DNA of 49,057 nt from an uncultured Eubacterium sp. (GCA_910589595.1 CAJUTM010000023.1:1-49057), one strand, 5' to 3'. Positions 8,808-17,977 are shown, counted from the first letter of the stretch. Translations and numbers: made by a program. The notes: generated from the sequence alone by a model not told the origin.

Positions 8808-11800
8808 TTATTTTAATACTTTTTCCAAATATTTTTTGGACTTTTTAACTGCCTCCATATACCTCTTGTTTTTTTCTCGCGAAGAATACATTTCCCATTT
8901 ACCTGTTTTTTTATCAAATGACGCATAGGGATTATCTTTATATTTTTTATGTAAATTAACATTTCTATTTAAATGCCCATCCCATGCAGCCCAATCAGAA
9001 TGATATGAATTGTATATTTCCTTTTCCTTTTTAGTTCCATATTTATCATTAGCCATATATGCATAACGGTCTGCATGCTTCTTATATTTACTCAAATCTA
9101 AAACATAACTGTGTGCATAATAATCTTGTATGGAATGTAAAACCGAACCAATTAGTAAATATTTTCGTTTTCTATTTTTGCGTAAATTGGTCACTTTTTT
9201 CTTCACTTCCCGTTTTAAGGTGTTTAGTGATGATTTTGTCTTGCCATGCATCTTATCTCCACTTTTTATAGAATATCCTAAAATTTTACCGTTCCAGTCC
9301 ATTTTGTAATATTTAAATTTGTAAAATGGAACTTTCAATTTTTTTTTGCCAACCTCAACAATTTTTTTCTTCTTATAGTAATCGGGCAAAACAGAACCTT
9401 CAATTATTATTTTTAAATACTTTTGATATTTCATTTTATTCTTCAGTTCTTTAAAAGCAGAATATGTAATATTCTGATGTGTAAATGAATACGGGTATTT
9501 AAAAAATTCCAATAGTCTCTTCAGACTCAACTCTTCTTCCCCCCAATGCCCTGTCGGATCTACCATATTCACCCCGTCATTCTCACAGTAAGTATACAGA
9601 TGCAGGCTCTCCGGTTCATCCTCTTCCCCCGTATAGGTATCCCTTGTCAGAAACCTCCCCATTTCTGGCTGGTAGTACCGTGCCCGCAGATAGATTTCCT
9701 CTGTCTCCTTATCGTAGTACTCCCCGCAGTAGCGGAACGGGTTGTCGTCTTTTCTATCTGACTTGATTTCATTACCAAAGGAATCGTACTCGTAGGTCTT
9801 TGTAACTCTGCCGCTTTCGTCGGTCAGCTGTACCACATTCCCATGCGGGTCGGTCACATAGTACTGTTTTCTGGACGCCTCCCCAGAGGCATTTTCTGTT
9901 CCTTTGTCTGCAAATATCAGGTCGTTTCCGCGGATATACCGTTTCTTTACCTTCCCACTCTTAGTAAGTTCCATCACTAGCTGGTCTCCATCCCAGACAA
10001 AGACAGTTTTTTCACCATTCACGGTCTTACTGGTACGCAGTCCCTCGGCATCATAAGTAAAACTTACCTTATAGTTCTTTGTAAGCGTCTGTGTCAACTG
10101 GTTCAGGGCATTGTAATGATTGACTACATTCTCATTGAGACGGTTATCCCCCAGTGTCACGTCGATATCAACATAAGTGTTATCCTTTTTGTTACTTGGG
10201 ATTTCATAACGGTTGACCGTGGCCAGCTGGTTTCCGTTTTTATCGTTTTTATATATTACTACGTTATCTTTTTCCGTGTCGGTGCTTAACGTATCCGTGC
10301 GGAGCAGTTCGTCGTTTTTGTTGTATTTATAAGCGGTTACTTTATTGCCGGCTTTCATTTCTTTCCGGTTGTTGCTGCTGTCGTAAGTGTAGGAGATGTC
10401 CTCACTGCCGGTTTTTGTTTCTTTCTTAATACGCCCCAACAAATCATAGGTGTAGGTGGCTGTCTTTTGGGACTTCCTGCCATCTTTATCCATCACATCC
10501 GACGTTTCTTCCGACTTCTGCCCATTGGCAAGATATTCCGATGAATACTCCGATATTACCCCTGCACTGAATGTCTGGTTTTTCATTGCTGTCAGGCGGT
10601 TCTGGTAATCGTAGGTATAGGTGGTTGTCATGCCGTTCCCTGTCACGGTTCTTTCTGCTAAGTTGCCGTCGGTGTCGTAGGTATATCCTGCTATTTCGTT
10701 TCCTGTTTCGTCGGTGACAGCAGTTAGTTTTGATTCGCCGTCATAGGTATACTTCAGGGAAAGTTTCGTGTCTTCTCCTACTTTTACCGCAAAGGCGGTT
10801 TTGTTGCCAGCACTGTCATAGGTGTAGTTTTTTACTATATTTTTATTCTTCGTCAGTTTTGTTGTTTCTTTTGTGACCTGTCCGGACGCATCATCATAAA
10901 CAAAAGCGGTGTCGTCCTGTGTGGCTGCGTCTCCATAGGCATTGTAAGTATAACTATGTTTCGTCTCTTTCCCAGTCTTTTTTTCTTTTGCGAGCCTCTC
11001 TGTGAGGCGGTTCCGGTAGTCGTAGGTGTTTTTCTGGATGTTGCCGTTTTTATCTACTGTTTTAGTTAGGTTGCTGTTGACATCATAGGTATAGGTTTCT
11101 CTTCTGCCCTCGGGGTCTGTGTATGCCACCAGCTGGTTTTTGCCATCGTATTCATACTTGGTTTCACGGATGTCATCGGTTTTCTTTTTCCCGCTGACGG
11201 TGAGCTGATAGGTTTTTCCGGCGTAGGAGAAGATGTCTTCTGCTTTTGTGTCTTCTGCCGCCTCTGTTACGGTAAGGGTCAGCGGTTCTGTCATTCCGGT
11301 GAACTGGCGCACCTTATTCCCTTGGATGTCATAGACATACTGGACGTACTGCGCTTTTTCATTTTCCATGCGGCTTTTTACCATTACAAGGTTGCCGCGT
11401 TTGTCATAAGTATATTCTGTTTTTGCTTCCCTGTCACTGTCGATCTGTTCGTTCTTTTCCGTCACATTTCCCGTATTATCGTACTCTGCCGTGGTTTTCT
11501 GATACGTGATGCTGCCGTCTTTCTTTTCCTGCGGGATTTCGGACTGTACTTTCCTGCCGAGGATATCATACTCGTACTTCGTTGCCACGTTTTCTTTTGT
11601 TCCTCTTGGGGTGTATTCCTTTGTGACCTGTCCCTGCTCATCATAATCCGTTTTAACCGTCTGGGTTTTCCATTCCGTCTCACCCTCTTTGCGGCTTTTT
11701 GTCTCCGTCTGACTTATGTTGCCGTTTTCGTCATAGGTGGAGAGAGTCTGCGTTTCATAAGCAGGAAGCCACTTCCCGTCCTGCTGTTTTCTGGTTACGG

Positions 11801-14800
11801 TGGTTTCTTTTGTTGTTCTGCCGAAGTCGTCGGTTTCATATGTGGTGGCTGTTTCTATCCTGTTTTTTCCACGTATGGCAGTGCTTGTCTGGGATACGGT
11901 GTTCCCTCCCGCGTCGGTGACGGTCTGGGTGATGGTTTCGCTTAGTACTGCTCCGTTGAACTGGTCATAGTATCCCTCGGCGTCTGCTTCCGGCTGGTAT
12001 TTGGCGGGGTTCAGGGTTTTGCTGTAACTGGTGGTGATGGTTTGTGCTTCGTCTTCTTCTCCGGTGACTTCTGTCTCACTCCTGCTGAAATTCCATGAGG
12101 TACAGTGGGCGGCGTCTAATTCCCCGTTGCTGAATTGCGCGCTGCCGGTTTCATTGCCTAAATTGTCATAAAAGTGTTTGCTGCCGGAGAGGATGTTTTT
12201 TCCTTTTCCGGTGATGTAGTAGTTGGGTACGGTTTCCCCGTTTTCGTTGATGATAAACCGCTTTTCATCCGGCTCAAAGGGATAGGTGCGTTCTTCGAGC
12301 AGGCGGGCGGTTTCTTCTTTTTCAGAATCATTTTCTTCGTCATTGTCGGAAGCGTTACTGTCATCTTCCCCGCTTCCATAGTCATAAATGCTTTCCGTCC
12401 ATGTGCCGGCGGCTTCGTCTTTGCTGATTACTGTGTTGCCAAAGGCGTCCTGTATGTTGATGGAGACACGGCCGTACTCATCTACGGTCATCGTTTTTAA
12501 GCCGTCTGCAGAGCGGTATTCCTTCTCTTTGGATTCATATTCCGTGCCTACGGCATTGACGGTTTCGGTTTCTTCTCCGGTGTCCGGATCATAAGAGGTT
12601 TTGGATACCAGACCGTTTTCGTCGGTATGGCTCAGTTCGTTGCCAAAAGTATCGTAAGTTACTTCTTCCTCCGTATAAGTGCGGTTATCTGCCGGACGTT
12701 TTGCCGAAGTGATGGTTACAGTTTTCTTGGTCTGCTGTCCGAGGCTGTTGTAGGTATAATCATTCTGGATGACTTCTTTTTCCCCATCCGTGCTGTAAGA
12801 AGGGTAGACTTTCCCCTGAGTCTCGTTTCCCTGCCTGTCATACTGAAAATCCGTTTTGGAAATGGTTTTGTATGCTCCGCCGTTTACACTTCTCTGTTCG
12901 GAAATGCTGGCATAGTCAATACCATTCGCGGCCACCGTACTTACCAGCTTATTTTTGGTACTTACACCGATATAGGATTCTTCCGCTACAAGAGGGCATA
13001 CCATGGCAGTGTCTCCGGCTGGGTATCCGTTTCCTGTTCCCTTGTAGGTGTATGTCGTTGTATACAGATGTTCTTTCCCTCTGTTTTTTGCCAGATAGGC
13101 TTTGTTTTCCTTGTCTGTCAGTACGTTGCGGTAGTTGTCATAGGTATATCCCTGTTTTGTGGTGGCTGCTTTGTCCCCTTTCTTTCCGAAAGACTTGTCA
13201 GTTTCCATCACCACAAGAGAACCCTTTCCGTTTTTATCATAACTGTAGCGGGTTTCTTCTTTTTCTTTCCCATAGTTAATCTCATCGGTAAGCAGTTTGT
13301 TTTCATTATATATGTATAACGATACATTCTTTTTCGTGTTCTTCTTCAGACGGAGACTGTCCGGATCGATCTTTGATTTCTTATAAGTATAGTCGTAATA
13401 CTTCCCATTGGTTTTATATTTGTTCGGGTTAAAGGAACTGACTACGGTTACTGTCCGGAGGCCGCTGTTGCCGTACTGCCATGTTTCATAGATGGTTCCC
13501 GCGCTGCCGTCTTTTTTGTCTTCCCGCTCACGGAAGTCGTCATAACTGCGCAGGCCGCCGTTTCCTTTTTTCTGGAAGTAATCGTATTTTACCCCGTTTG
13601 ATTTTTTCCCTGTTTTGGTATCTTTTTCATATTCTCTCGTTACATAGAACTGCTCGGTGACGACGTCTCTTTTCTGCCCGCTTTTTTCCTCTTTGGAGCC
13701 GCGCAGGGAACCGGCGCGGTACTCATAGCAGGTTTCGCTGCCGTCGGCGGTGATTTTATTCAGAAGATAACTCTGGTTGGTGGAGACGCGCTGGGATGCT
13801 ACTCCGGCACCGGAGGTGTTGACCAGACGCTCCACGGTTTTGTAACCGTACTTTTCTTTGCTGCCGTCTACGGTGGCGGAGGTAAGGATGACGCCGTGCA
13901 GTCTGTCACCATAGTGCGGCGTATAGGTTTTTTCTTCCGTTTCATAGGTGATGGTTTTCCGTGACACCCCACCCGCAGCGGCGTTTCCCTGAACGGTTAC
14001 CGATGAAAGGCTCTTTTCCCCCTCGTCTTCTTTATAATGGAATACAATTTCCCGCCCGACGGAATCGGTGATTTTACTGAAGTATATTTCATCCGTGTAT
14101 GTATAAGTAATCTTGTTGCCGTGGGCATCTTTTTGCAGTACAATGACTCCGTTTTCGTTAAAATAGGTGCGGAGGCCTGTTTTGTCACGGAGAAGATATT
14201 TACAGGCAATACCGTCTACGGTTTTATCCCAGTCTTCCAGTTTGATATCCTCATAGCCATAGCCTTCCAGTCCCTTGATGGAATAACTTTTGCCGGCATT
14301 GTCTGTCTCTGTCTCGATATTCATCACTCCGGCACTGCCGTAGTGCAGATATCTGGGTTCTTTCCCCCAGCCTTCTTTCTCTGTCAGTGTGACCGTCTCA
14401 ATCCAGGGGAAATCATACCGCCAGCCGCTTGCCAGCCCGTATACGTTATGCCTTTCGTTGCTGACAATCTTGGTCCTCTGGGTTCTTTCTTCATAGTCCG
14501 GTTTCCCGTCAAAGGACACTCCTCTTCTCCCCTCCCCCTTTTCATATGTGGCTAACAGGTTTTTCAGGGCTTTTTTGTGGTTTTTCCAAACGGCCGCGTT
14601 TACTATGATACGCCTCTGCGAACCATCTGCCGCTGTGTAATTGACCCAGATGGTGTCTACTTCGAGTTTGTTTGTATATTCAACGGTGGCGTGGCCGAGG
14701 TTGGCTTCATTGCTGTCGTAGTAGCGACTGAGTTCGAAGTCCATGCCGCCTGTCCCGTCCAAGGACAGGTCATTGCGGGAAAGCATCAGGTGCCCGGTGG

Positions 14801-15029
14801 CGGTGTCTACGCCGTCGGGGCACTCGGCTTCCAGAGGGGAGCCGGCGAGATGGTTTTCGTAGACACTGCGGAAGGTGTCGCCGTAGGCGGCTTCGACGGC
14901 GGTGCTGTACACCTCACCCACGGTGGGGTTATCTTCTGCCGCCTGACAGGTATTGCCCGCACATAAGATTGTTCCCCCTATTATGGTGGCAGCTATTGCT
15001 CCAAACAATGTCTTTCCCAGTCTTCTCAT
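8808..15029 (-). CDS. Full-length secreted YD-repeat (RHS-like) polymorphic toxin
   Basis: About 2073 residues from the ATG at 15029, which has AGAGGAG 10 bases upstream; an in-frame TTG at 15038 is too close to it. Residues 1-31 are a Sec signal peptide ending AGNTCQAAED. A DUF6531-like N-terminus follows (VDTATGHLMLSRNDLSLDGT, then ELSRYYDS), then many YD repeats (YTYD, YEYD, YDxxGN), an acidic linker near residue 885, and the RHS core end with YVTDPHGNVVQLTD, RARYYQPEMGRFLTRD and VDPTGH at about residue 1828. The last 245 residues (8811-9545) are AT-rich and Lys-rich, unlike the core. They contain SVLPD, LHSIQDYYAHS (H-x3-D-x3-H) and WDGHLN, matching metal-ligand patterns of Zn-dependent phospholipase C/P1 nuclease folds. 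I infer a surface-displayed or released toxin whose variable tip is the effector. Confidence 0.85.
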   Translation of the reverse strand: MRRLGKTLFGAIAATIIGGTILCAGNTCQAAEDNPTVGEVYSTAVEAAYGDTFRSVYENHLAGSPLEAECPDGVDTATGHLMLSRNDLSLDGTGGMDFELSRYYDSNEANLGHATVEYTNKLEVDTIWVNYTAADGSQRRIIVNAAVWKNHKKALKNLLATYEKGEGRRGVSFDGKPDYEERTQRTKIVSNERHNVYGLASGWRYDFPWIETVTLTEKEGWGKEPRYLHYGSAGVMNIETETDNAGKSYSIKGLEGYGYEDIKLEDWDKTVDGIACKYLLRDKTGLRTYFNENGVIVLQKDAHGNKITYTYTDEIYFSKITDSVGREIVFHYKEDEGEKSLSSVTVQGNAAAGGVSRKTITYETEEKTYTPHYGDRLHGVILTSATVDGSKEKYGYKTVERLVNTSGAGVASQRVSTNQSYLLNKITADGSETCYEYRAGSLRGSKEEKSGQKRDVVTEQFYVTREYEKDTKTGKKSNGVKYDYFQKKGNGGLRSYDDFREREDKKDGSAGTIYETWQYGNSGLRTVTVVSSFNPNKYKTNGKYYDYTYKKSKIDPDSLRLKKNTKKNVSLYIYNENKLLTDEINYGKEKEETRYSYDKNGKGSLVVMETDKSFGKKGDKAATTKQGYTYDNYRNVLTDKENKAYLAKNRGKEHLYTTTYTYKGTGNGYPAGDTAMVCPLVAEESYIGVSTKNKLVSTVAANGIDYASISEQRSVNGGAYKTISKTDFQYDRQGNETQGKVYPSYSTDGEKEVIQNDYTYNSLGQQTKKTVTITSAKRPADNRTYTEEEVTYDTFGNELSHTDENGLVSKTSYDPDTGEETETVNAVGTEYESKEKEYRSADGLKTMTVDEYGRVSINIQDAFGNTVISKDEAAGTWTESIYDYGSGEDDSNASDNDEENDSEKEETARLLEERTYPFEPDEKRFIINENGETVPNYYITGKGKNILSGSKHFYDNLGNETGSAQFSNGELDAAHCTSWNFSRSETEVTGEEDEAQTITTSYSKTLNPAKYQPEADAEGYYDQFNGAVLSETITQTVTDAGGNTVSQTSTAIRGKNRIETATTYETDDFGRTTKETTVTRKQQDGKWLPAYETQTLSTYDENGNISQTETKSRKEGETEWKTQTVKTDYDEQGQVTKEYTPRGTKENVATKYEYDILGRKVQSEIPQEKKDGSITYQKTTAEYDNTGNVTEKNEQIDSDREAKTEYTYDKRGNLVMVKSRMENEKAQYVQYVYDIQGNKVRQFTGMTEPLTLTVTEAAEDTKAEDIFSYAGKTYQLTVSGKKKTDDIRETKYEYDGKNQLVAYTDPEGRRETYTYDVNSNLTKTVDKNGNIQKNTYDYRNRLTERLAKEKKTGKETKHSYTYNAYGDAATQDDTAFVYDDASGQVTKETTKLTKNKNIVKNYTYDSAGNKTAFAVKVGEDTKLSLKYTYDGESKLTAVTDETGNEIAGYTYDTDGNLAERTVTGNGMTTTYTYDYQNRLTAMKNQTFSAGVISEYSSEYLANGQKSEETSDVMDKDGRKSQKTATYTYDLLGRIKKETKTGSEDISYTYDSSNNRKEMKAGNKVTAYKYNKNDELLRTDTLSTDTEKDNVVIYKNDKNGNQLATVNRYEIPSNKKDNTYVDIDVTLGDNRLNENVVNHYNALNQLTQTLTKNYKVSFTYDAEGLRTSKTVNGEKTVFVWDGDQLVMELTKSGKVKKRYIRGNDLIFADKGTENASGEASRKQYYVTDPHGNVVQLTDESGRVTKTYEYDSFGNEIKSDRKDDNPFRYCGEYYDKETEEIYLRARYYQPEMGRFLTRDTYTGEEDEPESLHLYTYCENDGVNMVDPTGHWGEEELSLKRLLEFFKYPYSFTHQNITYSAFKELKNKMKYQKYLKIIIEGSVLPDYYKKKKIVEVGKKKLKVPFYKFKYYKMDWNGKILGYSIKSGDKMHGKTKSSLNTLKREVKKKVTNLRKNRKRKYLLIGSVLHSIQDYYAHSYVLDLSKYKKHADRYAYMANDKYGTKKEKEIYNSYHSDWAAWDGHLNRNVNLHKKYKDNPYASFDKKTGKWEMYSSREKNKRYMEAVKKSKKYLEKVLK

Positions 15030-15177
15030 AAATTTCAAACTCCTCTCTTAGCAGCTGTCAGTTTTATTATCTTTTCATCCTGCTGTTATGAAACTGCCCT
15101 ACAAAAAGGAATTTCTCCCACAGAGGCAGACATAAAAGATAAAAGCAGGATAACATATTTTGAAATAAAAAGGGGAA

Positions 15178-15210
15178 TTTTGCGACAGACACATACTTTT
15201 TTGCGACAGA
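15178..15210 (-). promoter_or_regulatory. Tandem direct repeats upstream of the RHS toxin
   Basis: On the minus strand the 9-base word TCTGTCGCA occurs twice, 12 bases apart (21 bp start to start, two helical turns), each followed by AAA. This 9-12-9 layout is the geometry of binding sites for LytTR-family response regulators such as AgrA, although the bases differ from the AgrA consensus. The repeats lie about 150-180 bp before the toxin start and downstream of the terminator at 15244-15275. They are therefore well placed to activate a promoter in the leader. No strong -35/-10 pair is visible there, as expected of an activator-dependent promoter. Confidence 0.45.
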
Positions 15211-15243
15211 AAGTTCATTTATTCATAAAAAAGAGGTTTTGAG

Positions 15244-15275
15244 AGAAAAAGGAGCCGGCCCTCCGGCCGGCTCCT
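15244..15275 (-). terminator. Intrinsic terminator after the KNTS-repeat peptide gene
   Basis: A perfect 10-bp GC-rich stem (ggagccggcc / ggccggctcc) with a four-base loop is followed on the minus strand by TTTTTCTCTC. It lies six bases past the stop of the small gene at 15281 and separates it from the RHS toxin transcript. Confidence 0.9.
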
Positions 15276-15280
15276 GCAAG

Positions 15281-15475
15281 TTATCTACAGTTAGAAGAAT
15301 TATTGCTCGAAGTATTTTTGCTCGAGTTTTTGCTTGTGTTCTTGCTCGTGTTCTTACTTGCATTCTTGCTTGTAGTGTTCTTGCTTGTGTTTTTGCTTGT
15401 GTTTTGACTTGTGTTCTTGCTGTTTACGTTGCTGCTATTTGTTTCGTTGAAATCATCTAAAAAATTTCTAGCCAT
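15281..15475 (-). CDS. Small Asn/Ser/Thr/Lys repeat peptide (KNTS repeats)
   Basis: About 64 residues from an ATG nine bases after AGGAGG; an ATG two codons earlier is only three bases away. The N-terminus MARNFLDDFNETNSS is followed by roughly ten near-tandem copies of (S/T)KNTS-like units and ends SSNNSSNCR with a single Cys. There are no hydrophobic segments. The gene has its own strong ribosome-binding site and a strong terminator, so it is probably expressed. No family is recognised. Possibilities include a disordered structural peptide, a spore-associated peptide or a modified peptide precursor. Its position directly upstream of the RHS toxin may be coincidental. Confidence 0.65.
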   Translation of the reverse strand: MARNFLDDFNETNSSNVNSKNTSQNTSKNTSKNTTSKNASKNTSKNTSKNSSKNTSSNNSSNCR

Positions 15476-15580
15476 TTTCATAAACCTCCTATTGTTGTGG
15501 CGGGATTAATTCATCCCAACTATCATCTGTTACAACAATATTATCTCACGAACATGGCTTTTTTATTCGAAAAATGATTA

Positions 15581-16444
15581 TTAAGCTTTACCAACAGAAC
15601 CAAATAATTCCATTTTTTCTTTAACCGTCTCTTTAATTGCCTCAAAGCCCGGCGCCAAGAGTTTACGCGGGTCAAAACCTTTTCCCTCTAAATCTTTGCC
15701 CGCCTCAATATATTTACGCGTCGCTTCCTGAAAAGAAAGCTGGCACTCCGTATTTACGTTAATTTTTGACACGCCAAGAGAAATTGCTTTTTTAATCATA
15801 TCTTCCGGAATACCTGTTCCTCCGTGAAGTACAAGCGGCATAGTTCCCGTCTTCTGCTGTACTGCGTCCAGTGTTTCAAAACTCAAACCAGCCCAGTTTT
15901 CCGGATATTTACCATGAATATTGCCAATTCCTGCCGCCAGCATAGTAACACCCAAATCAGCAACCATCTTACACTCTTCCGGGTCGGCGCACTCTCCTGC
16001 TCCTACAACTCCGTCTTCCTCTCCACCAATAGAGCCGACTTCTGCCTCAATCGACATACCTTTTTCTTTGCAAATCGCAACTAACTCTTTTGTTTTCGCA
16101 ACATTTTCTTCGATTGGATAATGAGAACCATCAAACATAATGGAAGAAAATCCTGCCTCAATACAAGCCTTAGCTCCTTCGTAACTGCCGTGGTCAAGAT
16201 GCAGCGCTACCGGAACCGTTATGTTTAATTCTTCCAACATCCCATTTACCATTCCGACAACCGTTTTGTAGCCGCACATATACTTGCCCGCGCCTTCCGA
16301 TACGCCAAGTATAACAGGCGAATTTAACTCCTGCGCAGTAAGAAGGATAGCTTTTGTCCACTCCAGATTGTTAATGTTAAACTGGCCTACTGCATATTTA
16401 CCTTCTTTTGCTTTTGTAAGCATTTCTTCTGCTGATACTAACAT
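15581..16444 (-). CDS. fba: Class II fructose-bisphosphate aldolase
   Basis: 287 residues, with GGAGG about seven bases before the ATG. This zinc-dependent enzyme cleaves fructose 1,6-bisphosphate to dihydroxyacetone phosphate and glyceraldehyde 3-phosphate in glycolysis. Family motifs are all present: VGQFNINNLEW near the start, ALHLDHGS with the Zn-binding His, EAEVGSIGGEED, GNIHGKYP, VLHGGTGIPED and the phosphate-binding INVNTE. The length is usual for the short Gram-positive form. It stands alone between the RHS island and the PilZ gene, and marks the return to core genome sequence. Confidence 0.97.
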   Translation of the reverse strand: MLVSAEEMLTKAKEGKYAVGQFNINNLEWTKAILLTAQELNSPVILGVSEGAGKYMCGYKTVVGMVNGMLEELNITVPVALHLDHGSYEGAKACIEAGFSSIMFDGSHYPIEENVAKTKELVAICKEKGMSIEAEVGSIGGEEDGVVGAGECADPEECKMVADLGVTMLAAGIGNIHGKYPENWAGLSFETLDAVQQKTGTMPLVLHGGTGIPEDMIKKAISLGVSKINVNTECQLSFQEATRKYIEAGKDLEGKGFDPRKLLAPGFEAIKETVKEKMELFGSVGKA

Positions 16445-16572
16445 AATAAATTCCTCCGTATTCTTATTTATTTCTATATTATGATGTCAGGGTCAAAAGG
16501 CATTTTGCCCCTTGTAGCACATCTATAAAACAGTTTGACTGCGATTTTGCCTGCTGCCTGTTCATTTTCTGT

Positions 16573-17253
16573 CTATTCTCTGCTAAATCGTTCATTCTTC
16601 TTTGCCAACTGTTCCATTTGCTTTTGATTAATAAAATGCCCAATTATTTCATTTTTTTTCACTAACACACATCCATATAAAACCCGGCCGTCCGTCAATG
16701 TCGTATTGCGAATAATTTTTCCAAATAACGGCAATTCAATTGTTTTATTGTCAATTTTTCCGGGATAGAGAATGTAGACAAACACCCCATCGGGATTCTT
16801 TATCTTCTCCGCACTCACAAAGGCAAAACCGCTACTACTTAAATCTTTCAAAATAACAAGATGCGCCCTTTTATTCTGTCCGATTTTGGCCGGATGCTCC
16901 TCTCCAATAAACAGTCGAAAGTCACCGCGGCGATTATACTCTTTCCCTTGCAAATTTTCGGCAGCGGCATAATAAACCTGCCCCTTATGTTTGACACATA
17001 CCATTTGCGTGTCCGTCCAAATGATTGGTTTTTCATCTTCTCTTATATACATAACATCCACGCGGATATTATCGCTCTGTATATTTAAAATTTTTCCATT
17101 TTTTCGAATTGGTTCTAACAGCACTTTTTTCTTATGTTTGGTCCGGACTGTCGTATCAAACTCAAACATGGTTTCTTCTATTGTAATATTCAACCGGACA
17201 TCCGTTCCGTCTCCCAATTCTGAGAAAAGCACAAGCTTACAGCCCCCTTTCAT
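16573..17253 (-). CDS. PilZ-domain protein (YcgR/YpfB-like c-di-GMP receptor)
   Basis: 226 residues. The N-terminal half is a beta-rich YcgR-type domain (about 10-100). The PilZ domain follows with the c-di-GMP-binding signature NRRGDFR (Arg residues near 108-113) and DLSSSGFAF near 140 (the D/N-x-S-x-x-G motif). Proteins of this type bind cyclic di-GMP and in flagellated Firmicutes brake the motor. A chemoreceptor at 46915 also points to motility. The ATG at 17253 has no good ribosome-binding site; a GTG seven codons in, preceded by GGGGG, is a possible true start. Confidence 0.85.
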   Translation of the reverse strand: MKGGCKLVLFSELGDGTDVRLNITIEETMFEFDTTVRTKHKKKVLLEPIRKNGKILNIQSDNIRVDVMYIREDEKPIIWTDTQMVCVKHKGQVYYAAAENLQGKEYNRRGDFRLFIGEEHPAKIGQNKRAHLVILKDLSSSGFAFVSAEKIKNPDGVFVYILYPGKIDNKTIELPLFGKIIRNTTLTDGRVLYGCVLVKKNEIIGHFINQKQMEQLAKKNERFSRE

Positions 17254-17412
17254 GTTTTCGTATTATTCCGTAGAGCTGAATATGTTTTTCACCGACAGCT
17301 CCTATCTATAACTTGCACTATGTAAGAATAACATATCAGTGTCATTTGCGCAAGGCGTTCTTACCTTGTAAATAACGTCTGACAGATATAAAAATACAAT
17401 TTCCCTTATAAG

Positions 17413-17450
17413 TGAAAAAACAGCCTGCACGATTCCGTGTACAAGCTGTT
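17413..17450 (-). terminator. Terminator of the tRNA operon
   Basis: On the minus strand AACAGCTTG and its partner CAGGCTGTT, with an inner ACG/CGT pair, form a hairpin directly followed by TTTTTT. It starts about ten bases after the last tRNA (Gln). Confidence 0.8.
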
Positions 17451-17459
17451 CCCGAATAC

Positions 17460-17530
17460 TGGGCTAGCTGGATTCGAACCAGCGAATGTAGGAGTCAAAG
17501 TCCTATGCCTTACCCCTTGGCGATAGCCCA
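17460..17530 (-). tRNA. tRNA-Gln (anticodon TTG)
   Basis: Cloverleaf with acceptor TGGGCTA/TAGCCCA, a TTCGAAT T-loop and an anticodon loop CTTTGAC presenting TTG. It is the last gene of the five-tRNA operon. CCA is not encoded. Confidence 0.93.
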
Positions 17531-17545
17531 TTAAAAAGCAAAAAA

Positions 17546-17620
17546 GGTGGGTAATGGGATTCGAACCCACGGCCTTCAGAGCCACAATCTGACGCGCTAA
17601 CCAACTGCGCTATACCCACC
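17546..17620 (-). tRNA. tRNA-His (anticodon GTG)
   Basis: Acceptor stem GGTGGGTA pairs with TACCCACC, giving the extra G-1:C73 pair typical of tRNA-His. Anticodon loop ATTGTGG presents GTG, and the TTCGAAT T-loop is present. Confidence 0.93.
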
Positions 17621-17652
17621 ATAAAGGATATGCATAATGACATCTCCCAAAA

Positions 17653-17727
<75 letters not shown>

Positions 17728-17781
17728 TAGCGAAGCAAATACTGTCCGCCTCTCAAGCAAATATTTCTCATAATTGCTTCA

Positions 17782-17851
17782 GCGGGTGATGGGAATCGAA
17801 CCCACGTATCTAGCTTGGAAGGCTAGTGTTCTACCATTGAACTACACCCGC
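17782..17851 (-). tRNA. tRNA-Gly (anticodon TCC)
   Basis: Acceptor GCGGGTG/CACCCGC, D-arm AGTTCAATGGTAGAAC, anticodon loop CTTCCAA presenting TCC, and a TTCGATT T-loop. Confidence 0.93.
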
Positions 17852-17903
17852 AAAGGTTTTCTATGCTATTATTGAAAATGACTGTCCGAAAACAGTCATT
17901 CAT

Positions 17904-17977
17904 CGGGGTGACAGGATTCGAACCTGCGGCCTCTTGATCCCAAATCAAGCGCTCTAGCCAAGCTGAGCCACACCCCG
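17904..17977 (-). tRNA. tRNA-Pro (anticodon TGG)
   Basis: Acceptor CGGGGTG/CACCCCG, anticodon loop TTTGGGA presenting TGG, and a TTCGAAT T-loop. It is the first gene of the operon, about 40 bases after the promoter at 18019. Confidence 0.93.

Noticed and set aside
8808..15029. Insecticidal TcC-type toxin or wall-associated WapA
   Set aside because: YD repeats are shared, but no TcB partner, no WapA-type wall-binding domain and no self-cleaving DPxxGxx pair with Tc features were recognised; a general RHS polymorphic toxin is the safer name.
15239..15460. Plus-strand frame opposite the KNTS peptide with FARVFACVLARVLTC-like repeats
   Set aside because: It is the complement of the KNTS repeats and includes the terminator; it lacks a ribosome-binding site.
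15281..15475. Reading the repeats as a CRISPR array or spacer region
   Set aside because: The repeats are 12-18 bp, contiguous, in frame and lack unique spacers; they encode KNTS units.
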